Source: a bacterium
GTDB lineage: Bacteria; Bacillota; Bacilli; Lactobacillales; Streptococcaceae
Direction: 5' to 3'
Assembly (NCBI GenBank): GCA_905221035.1
Contig: CAJNBP010000002.1
Coordinates: forward strand, 62,001 to 126,000
Length of the DNA stretch: 64,000 nucleotides
The notes below the pieces were generated by a model that did no database searches, was not told the DNA's origin, and was given only the letters and a program-made list of their open reading frames with translations. The stretch's first letter is position 1; every line of letters starts with the position of its first letter. The translations under genes and the position numbers were made by a program. This document shows positions 38,251 to 46,630 of the stretch, one piece after another.

Positions 38251-38970
38251 TTATTCTTTGTTTTCTTTGATTTCTGCTAGCATTTTTTCTTCTTCTGCTG
38301 TCAGTTGATAATGTTCAAGCAAATCTGGTCTGCGCTCGTAGGTTTTCTTTAAACTCTCATACAATCGCCACTGACGAATTTTTTCATGGTGCCCGCTCAT
38401 CAGAACATCTGGCACAACCATGCCTCTATAATCATAAGGGCGTGTGTACTGAGGATATTCGAGAAGACCTGAAGAAAAACTATCATCTTGGTGACTGGAC
38501 TCCTTACCAATCACTTCTGGAATCAGGCGAACTGTCGCATCAATCATGGTCATGGCCGCCAATTCTCCTCCAGTTAAGACATAATCACCTAGAGAAATCT
38601 CATCTGTTACCAAGGTCTTGATCCGCTCATCATAGCCCTCATAGTGACCGCAGATAAAGATCAGTTCCTCTTCTTTGGCCAAATCCTCAGCATAGGCCTG
38701 ATCAAACTGCTTTCCAGCTGGATCGAGGAGAATGACGCGCGGATTTTTCTTTTCAATAGCGTCAAAGGCATCGAAAATGGGTTGCGCGCGGAGCAACATC
38801 CCCTGACCGCCTCCATATGGTTCATCATCGACATGACGGGCCTTCTCAGCATTTTCTCGGAAATTATGATACTGGATATCCAAGAGCCCTTTTTCACGAG
38901 CCTTTCCAACAATTGAGTGCTCTAGCGGAGAAAACATCTCTGGAAAAAGGGTTAAAATATCAATCTTCAT
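38251..38970 (-). CDS. trmD: tRNA (guanine-N1)-methyltransferase
   Basis: TrmD methylates G37 in tRNAs next to the anticodon using S-adenosylmethionine and prevents +1 frameshifting. The 239 residues match the SPOUT trefoil-knot enzyme: [20 protein letters not shown] at the start, [17 protein letters not shown] near 52, [11 protein letters not shown] near 107 and the knot motif [16 protein letters not shown] near 131. Its start overlaps the 3' end of rimM by 11 bases, the usual ribosome-maturation pairing. Confidence 0.97.
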   Translation of the reverse strand: MKIDILTLFPEMFSPLEHSIVGKAREKGLLDIQYHNFRENAEKARHVDDEPYGGGQGMLLRAQPIFDAFDAIEKKNPRVILLDPAGKQFDQAYAEDLAKEEELIFICGHYEGYDERIKTLVTDEISLGDYVLTGGELAAMTMIDATVRLIPEVIGKESSHQDDSFSSGLLEYPQYTRPYDYRGMVVPDVLMSGHHEKIRQWRLYESLKKTYERRPDLLEHYQLTAEEEKMLAEIKENKE

Positions 38971-39478
38971 CGTCTAACCCTTCTAAGATTTCCACATCGA
39001 CGCGGTTATTCGGAATATCAACATTGAGAATCACTGGTGGGATATAAGGCAAGAGCAAGTCACGTTTACCTTTTCGCTTTACCACCCAGACATCGTTGGC
39101 ACCTGGTTGCAGGATTTCCTTGATGGTTCCAATCAAGTTATCACCCTCATAGACTTCCAAACCGATAATCTCGTGATAATAAAATTCACCATCGTCTAGG
39201 TCATTTAAATCTTCCTCAGCAACCTTGAGACTGTATCCCTTGTACTTTTCGATAGCGTTGATATGGTACATATCTTTGAATTTAATAATGTCAAAGTTCT
39301 TCTGTTTACGGTGGCTAGCGATGGTCACTGTTTGAACAAACTGATCTTTTTCATCAAACAAGGCCAGCTCAGTACCTTTTTTAAACCGTTCTTCTGCAAA
39401 ATCCGTCACAGACAAGACTCGCATCTCACCCTGCAACCCCTGTGTATTGACGATTTTCCCAACATTAAAGTAGTTCAT
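38960..39478 (-). CDS. rimM: Ribosome maturation factor RimM
   Basis: RimM helps assemble the 30S subunit head by binding S19. The 172 residues contain the N-terminal RimM domain ([20 protein letters not shown]) and a PRC barrel ([20 protein letters not shown], then [15 protein letters not shown]). It lies directly upstream of, and overlaps, trmD. The gene order here differs from the rpsP-rimM-trmD cluster of many bacteria: khpA-rpsP lie about 3 kb away, with a hydrolase and a permease between. Confidence 0.95.
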   Translation of the reverse strand: MNYFNVGKIVNTQGLQGEMRVLSVTDFAEERFKKGTELALFDEKDQFVQTVTIASHRKQKNFDIIKFKDMYHINAIEKYKGYSLKVAEEDLNDLDDGEFYYHEIIGLEVYEGDNLIGTIKEILQPGANDVWVVKRKGKRDLLLPYIPPVILNVDIPNNRVDVEILEGLDDED

Positions 39479-39554
39479 CTTGTCTCCTGTAGTCTATTTC
39501 TATCCTTTATTTTATCACGTTCCAGTGATTTTCTCAAGTTGGATAAATCTCATC

Positions 39555-40412
39555 TTACAGAGCTACTACTTCTTCAAAGAATTCACCAATTATCTGATTA
39601 AACTCTTCAGGATGATCATTCATCGGTTGGTGTTTGCTATCTGAAATCGTTACTTGACGCGCATTGGGATTTAAGGCAATGATACCATCGTAGATCATTT
39701 TTAGGTGTTTGGGAAAATCATTTTCTCCTCTTACTAAAAGCATAGGAGGATTTCCTTTATATCCTTCTATCTCATGGACTGCCAAGAAACCTGCTATTCC
39801 AAGGTTCAAGAAAACATCTCGCCCAGTTTCTATAATAGCCGTCTTGACCAACTCTCTTGTGATAGGGTTATCAGTACACATTTTTGAGTTCTTGTCTGCA
39901 ATCACCTTCCAAGGAATCGTTTTATACATAAGAGAACTATATTTGATTCGACCTTTTTCTTTATCTGATAGGTAACGGTGCTGTCCCCAACTATCTACCA
40001 TGACCAAGGCTAGGACTCTTTCTGGATGGCGATAGGTGTACTCTTGAAGTGGGTTTCCTCCCCAAGAATGACCAACCAATATCGCCTTATCTAGCTGGAA
40101 ATAGGACAAAATAGCATCTACATCTTGAACAGCGCCTTCTAAGTCAGGTAGGCCAACTTTCATAGGTGATTCCCCCTGACCTCTAACATTGACAAAGTAA
40201 AGGTCAAATCCATCAAAAGCATCATACTGGTGAGCCCACATCTGACTACGTCCACAAGCTCCATGATAAAAAATAATGTGGCCTTTATTTGTGTTTCCAG
40301 GACGATGATAAACAACCAAATCACAATCTACGACTGGTATAATGTGACGTACCAAAGTCTCAGGTTTTCTGTTATAAAAAGCAATAGCTTCAGCTATATC
40401 ATTTTGCTTCAT
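39555..40412 (-). CDS. Alpha/beta hydrolase
   Basis: A 285-residue cytosolic alpha/beta-hydrolase fold protein. The oxyanion region is FYHGACGRSQMW near residue 50, the nucleophile elbow is VGHSWGGNPLQEY near 112, the probable acid is in LLVRGENDFPKHLKM near 226 and the catalytic His lies in SDSKHQPMNDHPEEF near 258. It may be an esterase or proline-iminopeptidase-like enzyme; the substrate is unknown. It is transcribed alone on the minus strand upstream of rimM. Confidence 0.87.
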   Translation of the reverse strand: MKQNDIAEAIAFYNRKPETLVRHIIPVVDCDLVVYHRPGNTNKGHIIFYHGACGRSQMWAHQYDAFDGFDLYFVNVRGQGESPMKVGLPDLEGAVQDVDAILSYFQLDKAILVGHSWGGNPLQEYTYRHPERVLALVMVDSWGQHRYLSDKEKGRIKYSSLMYKTIPWKVIADKNSKMCTDNPITRELVKTAIIETGRDVFLNLGIAGFLAVHEIEGYKGNPPMLLVRGENDFPKHLKMIYDGIIALNPNARQVTISDSKHQPMNDHPEEFNQIIGEFFEEVVAL

Positions 40413-40540
40413 TTCTAAACTCTCTCTTCTTTATCCTAGTATTATTCTTTTTATCTATTTTATCATGCTATATTAAAATCATGGTTTTCTAAACTTAATT
40501 CCATTAAAAATTTTGAATTTTCTGCACAATCTAAATAAAG

Positions 40541-40563
40541 AAAAAGACTGCTACGCAATCTTT
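40541..40563 (-). terminator. Terminator after the EamA permease gene
   Basis: AAAGATTGC-gta-GCAGTCTTT hairpin and T-rich tail on the minus strand; it overlaps the stop codon. Confidence 0.65.
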
Positions 40564-41464
40564 ACTTTTTTCTCATCAGATTCATGCCTAAAATTCCAGC
40601 AATAATCAAAGTTGCTCCGATTACATGGTAGCTATAAATTGGTTCGTGGAGGATAAGAGCTCCAGCTAGAATGGTCAAAACTGTTCCAAGATTACCAAAG
40701 ACACTGACGGTCGATGCTCCAAGTCGAACAATAGCATAGATAGAGAGACTACCAGTAACAATAGAGGCTAGAATTCCCAAATAGAGAATTGAAAGAATAT
40801 AAGATACCTGTCCAAGTGGCGCAAAGTAAGCTAATATGTTCCCCTCTAGATAGTGCGTGGTCAGACTCAGCGTATTAAAGGTGACGAAACCAACAAATAT
40901 CACAACAGCTGTCATATCCATAGCCCGATAGCGACCTCCTTTAGCCTTGCTGAGGATATTGTTTATTGCATTGGCGAGAACAGATCCCAACATCAAGAGA
41001 AAGCCAAAGATAGCAGTTTCCTTACTAAAGTTTGCTCCTTTGCTAAGGAAGATGAAAACTACTCCTGCTACGGATAAAATTAAAAAGAATTTTTGCAGCA
41101 AGCTTGTCTTTTCCTTGAGAAAGACCGATGCCAAAAGGAGAGTAAAAATCGGTACAAGAGCCTGTAGAATTCCAGCTTCAGAAGACGATATATACTGTAA
41201 AGCAAAGGATTGGAAAATAAAGAAGAGGAGTGGATAGAAAATACTCATCGGCAGAATAGAAAGAATAGCTTTTCTACTTAAACTCACATTGACAAGTTTT
41301 GTTTGATGAAGGATGACCAATACCAGAGCAGCGATTGTATAGCGATGTGCCAAGTTTGTAAGAGGACTGGCATAGCCCAAAGCTATCTTAATAAATAAAA
41401 AAGAAAAACCAATGATGGCTGAAAATGATAAGGCCGCTAGGTATGCTTTTGTTTTCTCGTTCAT
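40562..41464 (-). CDS. EamA/DMT family permease
   Basis: A 300-residue drug/metabolite-transporter superfamily protein with about ten membrane helices made from two EamA repeats. Signs are AIIGFSFLFIKIALGYASPL near residue 17, SSEAGILQALVPIFTLLLAS near 95, and in the second repeat RLGASTVSVFGNLGTVLTIL near 248 with LHEPIYSYHVIGATLI. Substrates of this family (amino acids, metabolites, nucleotide sugars) cannot be told from sequence. Confidence 0.88.
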   Translation of the reverse strand: MNEKTKAYLAALSFSAIIGFSFLFIKIALGYASPLTNLAHRYTIAALVLVILHQTKLVNVSLSRKAILSILPMSIFYPLLFFIFQSFALQYISSSEAGILQALVPIFTLLLASVFLKEKTSLLQKFFLILSVAGVVFIFLSKGANFSKETAIFGFLLMLGSVLANAINNILSKAKGGRYRAMDMTAVVIFVGFVTFNTLSLTTHYLEGNILAYFAPLGQVSYILSILYLGILASIVTGSLSIYAIVRLGASTVSVFGNLGTVLTILAGALILHEPIYSYHVIGATLIIAGILGMNLMRKK

Positions 41465-41588
41465 AGATTATTACTCCCTTAAAAGTAGCTATTCTCAAGA
41501 TAGATCGATTAGAATTTTTGAGACTATCTTTCCATTTTAGCATAGTAAAATCCTAGATGCTATTTCTAGGATTGATATTTTATGTCTA

Positions 41589-41738
41589 CTATCCTTCTTT
41601 CAAGCTGATAAATTCTTTCTCATTAACTATAAAGGAGTCAGCTATTCTGACCTGCTTTTCTCGTTCTTGTCTCACAAGTTCTAGCTTGTCTACCTCTTTG
41701 ATATTCCTTACTTTGATAATATAAACTGCCAATTTCAT
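41589..41738 (-). pseudogene. Short reading frame, probable gene remnant
   Basis: From the ATG at 41738 a 49-codon frame gives MKLAVYIIKVRNIKEVDKLE and further charged residues, ending at TAG. There is no convincing ribosome-binding site. In the same frame just upstream the translation reads FFTNKEDFTYIVLASK, a TAG stop, then KT before this ATG, as if a longer protein has decayed. The gap 41465-41810 holds nothing else I can support. Family not recognised. Confidence 0.4.
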
Positions 41739-41810
41739 TGTTTTCTATTTACTAGCTAGAACAATATAGGTGAAATCTTCTTTATTAGTAAAAAATTATT
41801 TCTTATTCTC

Positions 41811-42243
41811 TTAGAAGTTCTTCAAAAATCCTTCCAAATCACGTTCATGTTGGTACTTAATGGCTGTGGTTTTGTCTTTCTCAAAGATGGTTTTAGTTAG
41901 GTCAATATGGTTGATGGCTGCGATTGCGACGGTGTAGTGAATGATATCAGCCAGTTCTTTAGCAAGTTCCTCGTTCGAGTCTTGAACCCCATCTTTTCGG
42001 CCAGAGCGTCCATTCAAAACTTCAGCTACTTCTCCGACTTCCTCCACTAGCTTCATAAAGAGACCTTCCTCAGTTCGAGACTACTGGTAATGTTCGAGTA
42101 ATACTCTTCGAAAATCAAATTCAAACTACGTCAGCTTCACCTTGCCGTACTCCAGTACAGCCTGCGGCTAGCTTCCTAGTTTGCTCTTTGATTTTCATTG
42201 AGTATAACTAGTCTTGTAATTGTCTAAACGTTAAATATTTCAT
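41811..42243 (-). pseudogene. MazG-like nucleotide pyrophosphohydrolase, split by a BOX element and stop codons
   Basis: The 5' end survives as MKYLTFRQLQD (42208-42243) with AAGGAG before the ATG. A TAG follows, then the BOX element (42099-42206), then the frame resumes as LLEHYQ, TAG, SRTEEGLFMKLVEEVGEVAE and continues through NGRSGRKDG and EELAKELADIIHYTVA to the stop at 41811. The EEVGE and E-x3-D metal-binding motifs of MazG-type NTP pyrophosphatases are intact. Removing the BOX with one TA leaves one frame whose only defects are two TAG codons, both one change from CAG (Gln). The 3' part could be translated from the internal ATG at 42056 as 81 residues but lacks a good ribosome-binding site. 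Confidence 0.8.
42099..42206 (+). repeat. BOX element (boxA-boxC), copy 2
   Basis: Plus-strand orientation: ATACTCTTCGAAAATC, the CGTCAGCTTCACCTTGCCGT core, then boxC to CATTGAGTA, with no boxB. TA flanks both ends. It lies inside the MazG-like gene. Confidence 0.92.
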
Positions 42244-42256
42244 ATCCTGCTCCTTG

Positions 42257-42283
42257 CAAAAAAAAGCGAGACATTCGTCCCGC
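42257..42283 (-). terminator. Terminator after khpA
   Basis: GCGGGAC-gaat-GTCTCGC stem followed by eight T residues on the minus strand. Confidence 0.75.
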
Positions 42284-42288
42284 CCTTC

Positions 42289-42528
42289 TTATTTTTCGTC
42301 AATAACGATTCTTACTTTTTTGTCTTCAGTTGGGACAGAGTAGACAATCGTTCTTATCGCAGAAATAGTGCGACCCTTACGACCGATTACACGACCCACA
42401 TCGCTTTGATCAAGATCCAAATGATATTCCAAAAATTCTGGTGTATCTTCAATCTTGATAGTTAAGGCATCTGGTTGTGAAATCAAGGGTTTCACAATCG
42501 CAATAATGAGATTTTCAATCGTATCCAT
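42289..42528 (-). CDS. khpA: KH-domain RNA-binding protein KhpA
   Basis: A 79-residue KH protein with the core [18 protein letters not shown], including the G-x-x-G loop (GRKG) that grips RNA. In pneumococcus KhpA forms a complex with KhpB (EloR/Jag) at midcell and affects cell elongation and division. It follows rpsP by 19 bases, an arrangement common in Firmicutes (rpsP-khpA), and ends with a terminator. Confidence 0.93.
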   Translation of the reverse strand: MDTIENLIIAIVKPLISQPDALTIKIEDTPEFLEYHLDLDQSDVGRVIGRKGRTISAIRTIVYSVPTEDKKVRIVIDEK

Positions 42529-42547
42529 CTGTCAACCTACTTTAAAC

Positions 42548-42820
42548 TTATTTTGAGAATTTAGAATCGTGGAATTTTTTCAATACGCCTTCTTTTGAAA
42601 GGATGTTACGAACTGTATCTGAAGGTTGAGCTCCATCAGCCAACCATGCAAGAACGCGGTCTTCTTTCAAAGTTACTTGGTTTTCAGCAACAAGTGGGTT
42701 GTAAGTTCCAACTGTTTCGATGAAACGTCCGTCACGTGGTGAACGTGAATCTGCTACGTTGATACGGTAGAAAGGTTTTTTCTTAGAACCCATACGAGTC
42801 AAACGGATTTTAACTGCCAT
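42548..42820 (-). CDS. rpsP: 30S ribosomal protein S16
   Basis: S16 (90 residues) is a primary binding protein of the 16S 5' domain. Signatures are [20 protein letters not shown] and [20 protein letters not shown] at the start. It heads the rpsP-khpA operon. A stretch with TCTATTATAGCAG in the 190 bases upstream may be its promoter region. Confidence 0.97.
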   Translation of the reverse strand: MAVKIRLTRMGSKKKPFYRINVADSRSPRDGRFIETVGTYNPLVAENQVTLKEDRVLAWLADGAQPSDTVRNILSKEGVLKKFHDSKFSK

Positions 42821-42997
42821 TTTTAAAGTCTCTTTTCTTATTTTTTATTTCGGTGAAATAGCTGAGCTATTTAGCACATGTTCTATTATAGCAGATTTCT
42901 GACAGGTGTCAAGAAAAAAACTTGACAGACTATAAATTTTTTAAACCATTTAGAAATTTGTGAGAAGTAGGAAATAAATGTTTGAAAGAGGCTATCA

Positions 42998-43637
42998 GTG
43001 AATACTATTTTATACTCAATGAAAATCAAAGAGCAAACTAGGAAGCTAGCCGCAGGCTGTACTTGAGTACGGCAAGGCAAAGCTGACGTAGTTTGAATTT
43101 GATTTTCGAAGAGTATTAGAAACATTTTATAAAGACCATCAACTCAAACCCTTCATCTCTCCTGAACGAGATTTGGATGCTTGGCTCCTAAATCCCAAGC
43201 CTGTTCCCAAAAGAAACATGGAACTATTAACAGATGATTTACTAGCAGGAAATATCATTCTACTCTGGAGAATCCAGTTTGGCACTTTTACCACCGAAAC
43301 CTGGTTTCCTAAATACTTTGAGTACACTTATGGCATTGATGCCCCAAAACATTTAAAAATGCTTACTAAAAAAGGTTATACTGTCATTGAAACTGCTTTT
43401 GATTCACTTGACCATCTGAATGCTACAATGAAAAAGAATATTTTGAAAAGCAAGGGAATTACAGGACTATCTAAGATGAAGGCTGCAGATCTAGACCAAG
43501 CCCTTCATGACAACTTTTCAGAAGAAGAATTAGCAAGTCAATTTTCAATTCGTGGATACAAATTGACTCCAAAGGGAGAGCAGATACTGGAACAATACCA
43601 GGACATTATCGACCGTCATCCAAAGAAAAATCTCTAA
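42998..43637 (+). pseudogene. SAP-like domain protein, interrupted after codon 4 by a BOX element
   Basis: GTG at 42998 with AGAGG six bases upstream begins the frame M-N-T-I-L, then the BOX element (43011-43118 with its TA ends) intervenes. Removing the 106-base insertion with one TA joins it to ETFYKDHQLKPFISPERDLD and on to the stop at 43637, giving an uninterrupted ~178-residue protein. Its middle has WRIQFGTFTTETWFPKYFEY. The C-terminal half holds SKMKAADLDQAL and GYKLTPKGEQIL, which resemble a SAP-type helix-extension-helix motif, possibly DNA binding. As it stands the gene is out of frame; the remaining downstream starts (TTG 43173 or ATG 43218) lack a ribosome-binding site. Confidence 0.78.
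43011..43118 (-). repeat. BOX element (boxA-boxC), copy 3
   Basis: Same A-C type as copies 1 and 2, in minus orientation, with TA at 43011-43012 and 43117-43118 around a 104-base body. It interrupts the 42998-43637 gene. Confidence 0.92.
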
Positions 43638-43687
43638 TCAAGCGACTTTGGGGTTGATTTTCTCTAAAACTGTCTTGTCACTAATAT

Positions 43688-43716
43688 TTGAAATCCACTT
43701 CCTTTTAGGGTACAAT
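43688..43716 (+). promoter_or_regulatory. slrA promoter
   Basis: TTGAAA (43688-43693), 17 bases, TACAAT (43711-43716). Confidence 0.65.
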
Positions 43717-43745
43717 GGTAGAAATGAATTTTTGAGAGGAACAGA

Positions 43746-44549
43746 ATGAAAAAACTAGCAACCCTTCTTTTACTATCTACTGTAGCCCTAGCTGGATGTA
43801 GCAGCATCCAACGTAGTCTGCGTGGTGATGATTATGTGGATTCCAGTCTTGCTGCTGAAGAAAGTTCTAAAGCTGCTGCCCAATCTGCCAAGGAGTTAAA
43901 CGATGCTTTGACAAACGAAAACGCCAATTTCCCTCAACTTTCTAAGGAAGTTGCTGAAGATGAAGCCGAAGTGGTTCTCCATACAAGTCAAGGAGATATC
44001 CGCATTAAACTCTTCCCTAAACTGGCTCCTCTAGCAGTTGAAAACTTCCTCACTCATGCCAAAGAAGGCTACTATAACGGGATTACCTTCCACCGTGTCA
44101 TCGATGGCTTCATGGTCCAAACTGGAGATCCGAAGGGAGACGGTACAGGTGGTCAGTCTATCTGGCATGACAAGGATAAGACAAAAGACAAGGGAACTGG
44201 TTTCAAAAACGAGATCACTCCTTATCTCTATAACATCCGTGGTGCTCTTGCGATGGCTAATACTGGTCAACCAAATACAAATGGTAGCCAGTTCTTCATC
44301 AACCACAACTCTACAGATACCTCTGCTAAACTCCCTACAAGCAAGTATCCAAAGAAAATCATCGAAGCCTACAAAGAAGGTGGAAATCCTAGTCTAGATG
44401 GTAAACACCCAGTCTTTGGCCAAGTGATTGACGGTATGGATGTCGTAGATAAGATTGCTAAAGCCGAAAAAGATGAGAAAGACAAACCAACTACTGCTAT
44501 TACTATCGATAGTATCGAAGTAGTGAAAGACTATGATTTTAAATCTTAA
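43746..44549 (+). CDS. slrA: Streptococcal lipoprotein rotamase A (peptidyl-prolyl isomerase)
   Basis: SlrA is a surface lipoprotein cyclophilin that assists folding of exported proteins and aids pneumococcal colonisation. The 267 residues start with a lipoprotein signal ending in the lipobox LAGC near residue 18, then a ~55-residue Ala/Ser/Glu linker and a cyclophilin domain from about 75. The domain shows [20 protein letters not shown] near 101, [20 protein letters not shown] near 160 and [16 protein letters not shown] near 222, containing the catalytic Arg (FHR) and the NGSQFFI core. AGAGGAA precedes the ATG. Confidence 0.95.
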   Translation: MKKLATLLLLSTVALAGCSSIQRSLRGDDYVDSSLAAEESSKAAAQSAKELNDALTNENANFPQLSKEVAEDEAEVVLHTSQGDIRIKLFPKLAPLAVENFLTHAKEGYYNGITFHRVIDGFMVQTGDPKGDGTGGQSIWHDKDKTKDKGTGFKNEITPYLYNIRGALAMANTGQPNTNGSQFFINHNSTDTSAKLPTSKYPKKIIEAYKEGGNPSLDGKHPVFGQVIDGMDVVDKIAKAEKDEKDKPTTAITIDSIEVVKDYDFKS

Positions 44550-44558
44550 AAACCTAAA

Positions 44559-44594
44559 AAATACAGTACCCACATTCGGTACTGTATTTCTTTT
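44559..44594. terminator. Terminator between slrA and the ABC-F gene
   Basis: AAATACAGTACC-cacattc-GGTACTGTATTT perfect stem between convergent genes. Confidence 0.85.
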
Positions 44595-44604
44595 ATACTC
44601 ATTT

Positions 44605-46146
44605 TTAAGTTAGCTTGTTAAAATCCCAGATTTGGTCCATCCAGCCTTCATAGAAGTCTGGTTCGTGGCAGACCATAAGAATCGATCCCTTGTATTCTTT
44701 GAGAGCACGTTTGAGTTCATCCTTGGCATCCACATCCAAGTGGTTTGTAGGCTCGTCCAGAACTAAAACGTTGTTTTCACGATTCATCAAGAGACAGAAA
44801 CGAACCTTGGCTTGTTCCCCACCTGACAAGACCTGAATTTGGCTTTCGATATGCTTAGTTGTCAGACCACAGCGGGCAAGGGCTGCACGGACTTCAGCTT
44901 GGTTAAGGGCAGGAAAGGCATTCCAGACAGCTTCAAGTGGGGTTTGGCGATTGCCCCCTTCTACTTCCTGTTCAAAGTATCCAAGTTCTAGGTAATCACC
45001 GCGTTCAACTTCCCCAGCGATTGGCGGAATAATACCCAATAGAGACTTCAAGAGAGTTGTTTTCCCGATACCATTAGCACCGATAATGGCAACCTTTTGA
45101 TTGCGTTCAAAGGTAAGATTTAAAGGCTTAGTCAGAGGACGGTCGTAACCAATCTGCAAATCCTTGGCTTGGAAGATAAAGCGCCCTGGCGTACGAGCTG
45201 ATTTAAAATCAAAGGATGGTTTTGGTTTTTCACTTTGCAGTTCAATAATATCCATCTTATCCAATTTCTTCTGACGAGACATGGCCATGTTTCGTGTTGC
45301 AACACGCGCTTTGTTTCGAGCGACAAAGTCCTTGAGGTCCGCAATTTCTTTTTGCTGACGTTCGTAAGCTGCCTCTAACTGAGATTTCTTCATGGCATAG
45401 ACTTCTTGGAACTGGTAGTAGTCACCAGAGTAACGCGTCAGCTGTTGATTTTCCACATGATAGACGATATTGATAACGTCATTTAGGAATGGAATATCGT
45501 GTGAAATGAGAACAAAGGCATTCTCATAGTTTTGGAGATAGCGCTTGAGCCAGTCAATATGTTCAGCATCCAAGTAGTTAGTCGGCTCATCCAGAAGCAA
45601 GATATCTGGCTTTTCAAGGAGAAGCTTGGCCAAAAGAACCTTGGTTCTTTGTCCACCTGACAAAGAAGTTACATCCGTATCCATGCCAAAGTCCATAACA
45701 CCAAGGGCACGCGCCACTTCGTCAATCTTAGCATCCAAAGTGTAAAAATCACGACTCTCCAGACGGTCTTGGAGTTCGCCAACTTCTTCCATGAGAGCAT
45801 CAACATCCGCTCCATCTTCAGCCATTTCCATATAGAGGTCATTGATACGGACTTCAGCTTTGAAAAGCTCATCAAAGGCTGTACGGAGAACATCACGCAC
45901 CGACTGTCCTTCAGCCAGGACAGAGTGCTGGTCTAAGTAACCTGCCGTTACATATTTGGACCACTCAACTTTCCCTTCGTCTGGTAACATCTTACCAGTC
46001 ACAATGCTCATAAAGGTTGATTTTCCTTCACCATTGGCACCGACCAGACCGATATGTTCTCCCTTGAGGAGACGGAAGGACACATCTTCGAAAATTGCAC
46101 GGTCACCAAAACCGTGACTCAGATTTTTAACTTCTAAAATACTCAT
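44605..46146 (-). CDS. ABC-F family ATPase
   Basis: A 513-residue soluble protein with two ABC cassettes and no membrane domain, the ABC-F layout of translation factors that act at the ribosomal E site. Cassette 1 has GANGEGKSTFMSIV near 36 and LSGGQRTKVLLAKLLLEKP near 155 with LLLDEPTNYLD; cassette 2 has GANGIGKTTLLKSLLG near 347 and LSGGEQAKVRFCLLMN near 430 with LVLDEPTNHLD. The inter-domain linker (~235-310) is helical and basic. It could be a housekeeping factor (EttA/YbiT-like) rather than an antibiotic-protection protein. It is the last gene of yutD-rlmN-vanZ-ABC-F. Confidence 0.9.
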   Translation of the reverse strand: MSILEVKNLSHGFGDRAIFEDVSFRLLKGEHIGLVGANGEGKSTFMSIVTGKMLPDEGKVEWSKYVTAGYLDQHSVLAEGQSVRDVLRTAFDELFKAEVRINDLYMEMAEDGADVDALMEEVGELQDRLESRDFYTLDAKIDEVARALGVMDFGMDTDVTSLSGGQRTKVLLAKLLLEKPDILLLDEPTNYLDAEHIDWLKRYLQNYENAFVLISHDIPFLNDVINIVYHVENQQLTRYSGDYYQFQEVYAMKKSQLEAAYERQQKEIADLKDFVARNKARVATRNMAMSRQKKLDKMDIIELQSEKPKPSFDFKSARTPGRFIFQAKDLQIGYDRPLTKPLNLTFERNQKVAIIGANGIGKTTLLKSLLGIIPPIAGEVERGDYLELGYFEQEVEGGNRQTPLEAVWNAFPALNQAEVRAALARCGLTTKHIESQIQVLSGGEQAKVRFCLLMNRENNVLVLDEPTNHLDVDAKDELKRALKEYKGSILMVCHEPDFYEGWMDQIWDFNKLT

Positions 46147-46147
46147 T

Positions 46148-46630
46148 TTAATTCCTTATCTTGTTTTTATGTAATTGTTTATAAAGTAGCCAAGCCAAAT
46201 AGCCACCCAAGGTATTGGTCCACAAATCATCAATCTCAAAGACACGATTGAAATCAAAGAAAAAGTCCAAGACTAACTGCGTACACTCGATTCCAAGACT
46301 CACTAGAAAACTGAAAAGAAGAACTCTTTTTGTTTTCCTTAAGTTTGGAAAGAGATAAAGGAGTTGGAACATCAGAGGAAAAAGCAAGAAGACATTGAGG
46401 GTATTTTGTAAAAAAATCCAATATAATTGTCCCATATCACTCACTTCGCCCAGTTTCCAGAAAGAATTGAAAGGAGTCAAAAGAAAAACCAGGCGTCCAA
46501 GATGCTGAATACCTGGAGTTTCCACTCCCACGGGAGAATGTTCTTGAGGAGTAAAACAAAAGTAGACGATACAAATGCTATAGAAAATGACTCCCCAGAC
46601 CAAAATATGATTATGAGTTTTCTTCATCAT
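46148..46630 (-). CDS. VanZ family membrane protein
   Basis: A 160-residue VanZ-like protein with four membrane helices and the motif SLGIECTQLVLDFFFDFNRV near residue 107, with EIDDLWTNTLGGYLAWLLY at the end. VanZ proteins can give low-level teicoplanin or lipoglycopeptide resistance in streptococci, though this is a chromosomal copy without other van genes. Its ATG overlaps the rlmN stop codon by one base, and the ABC-F gene begins one base after its stop. Confidence 0.9.
   Translation of the reverse strand: MMKKTHNHILVWGVIFYSICIVYFCFTPQEHSPVGVETPGIQHLGRLVFLLTPFNSFWKLGEVSDMGQLYWIFLQNTLNVFLLFPLMFQLLYLFPNLRKTKRVLLFSFLVSLGIECTQLVLDFFFDFNRVFEIDDLWTNTLGGYLAWLLYKQLHKNKIRN

Noticed and set aside
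41811..42243. Amber (TAG) readthrough or recoding in the MazG-like gene
   Set aside because: Two TAGs plus a BOX insertion fit gene decay better. No suppressor context or conserved recoding signal can be seen.
46148..46630. Acquired glycopeptide resistance cluster around vanZ
   Set aside because: VanZ alone sits in a core operon with rlmN and an ABC-F gene; there are no vanHAX or vanSR genes and no mobile element.
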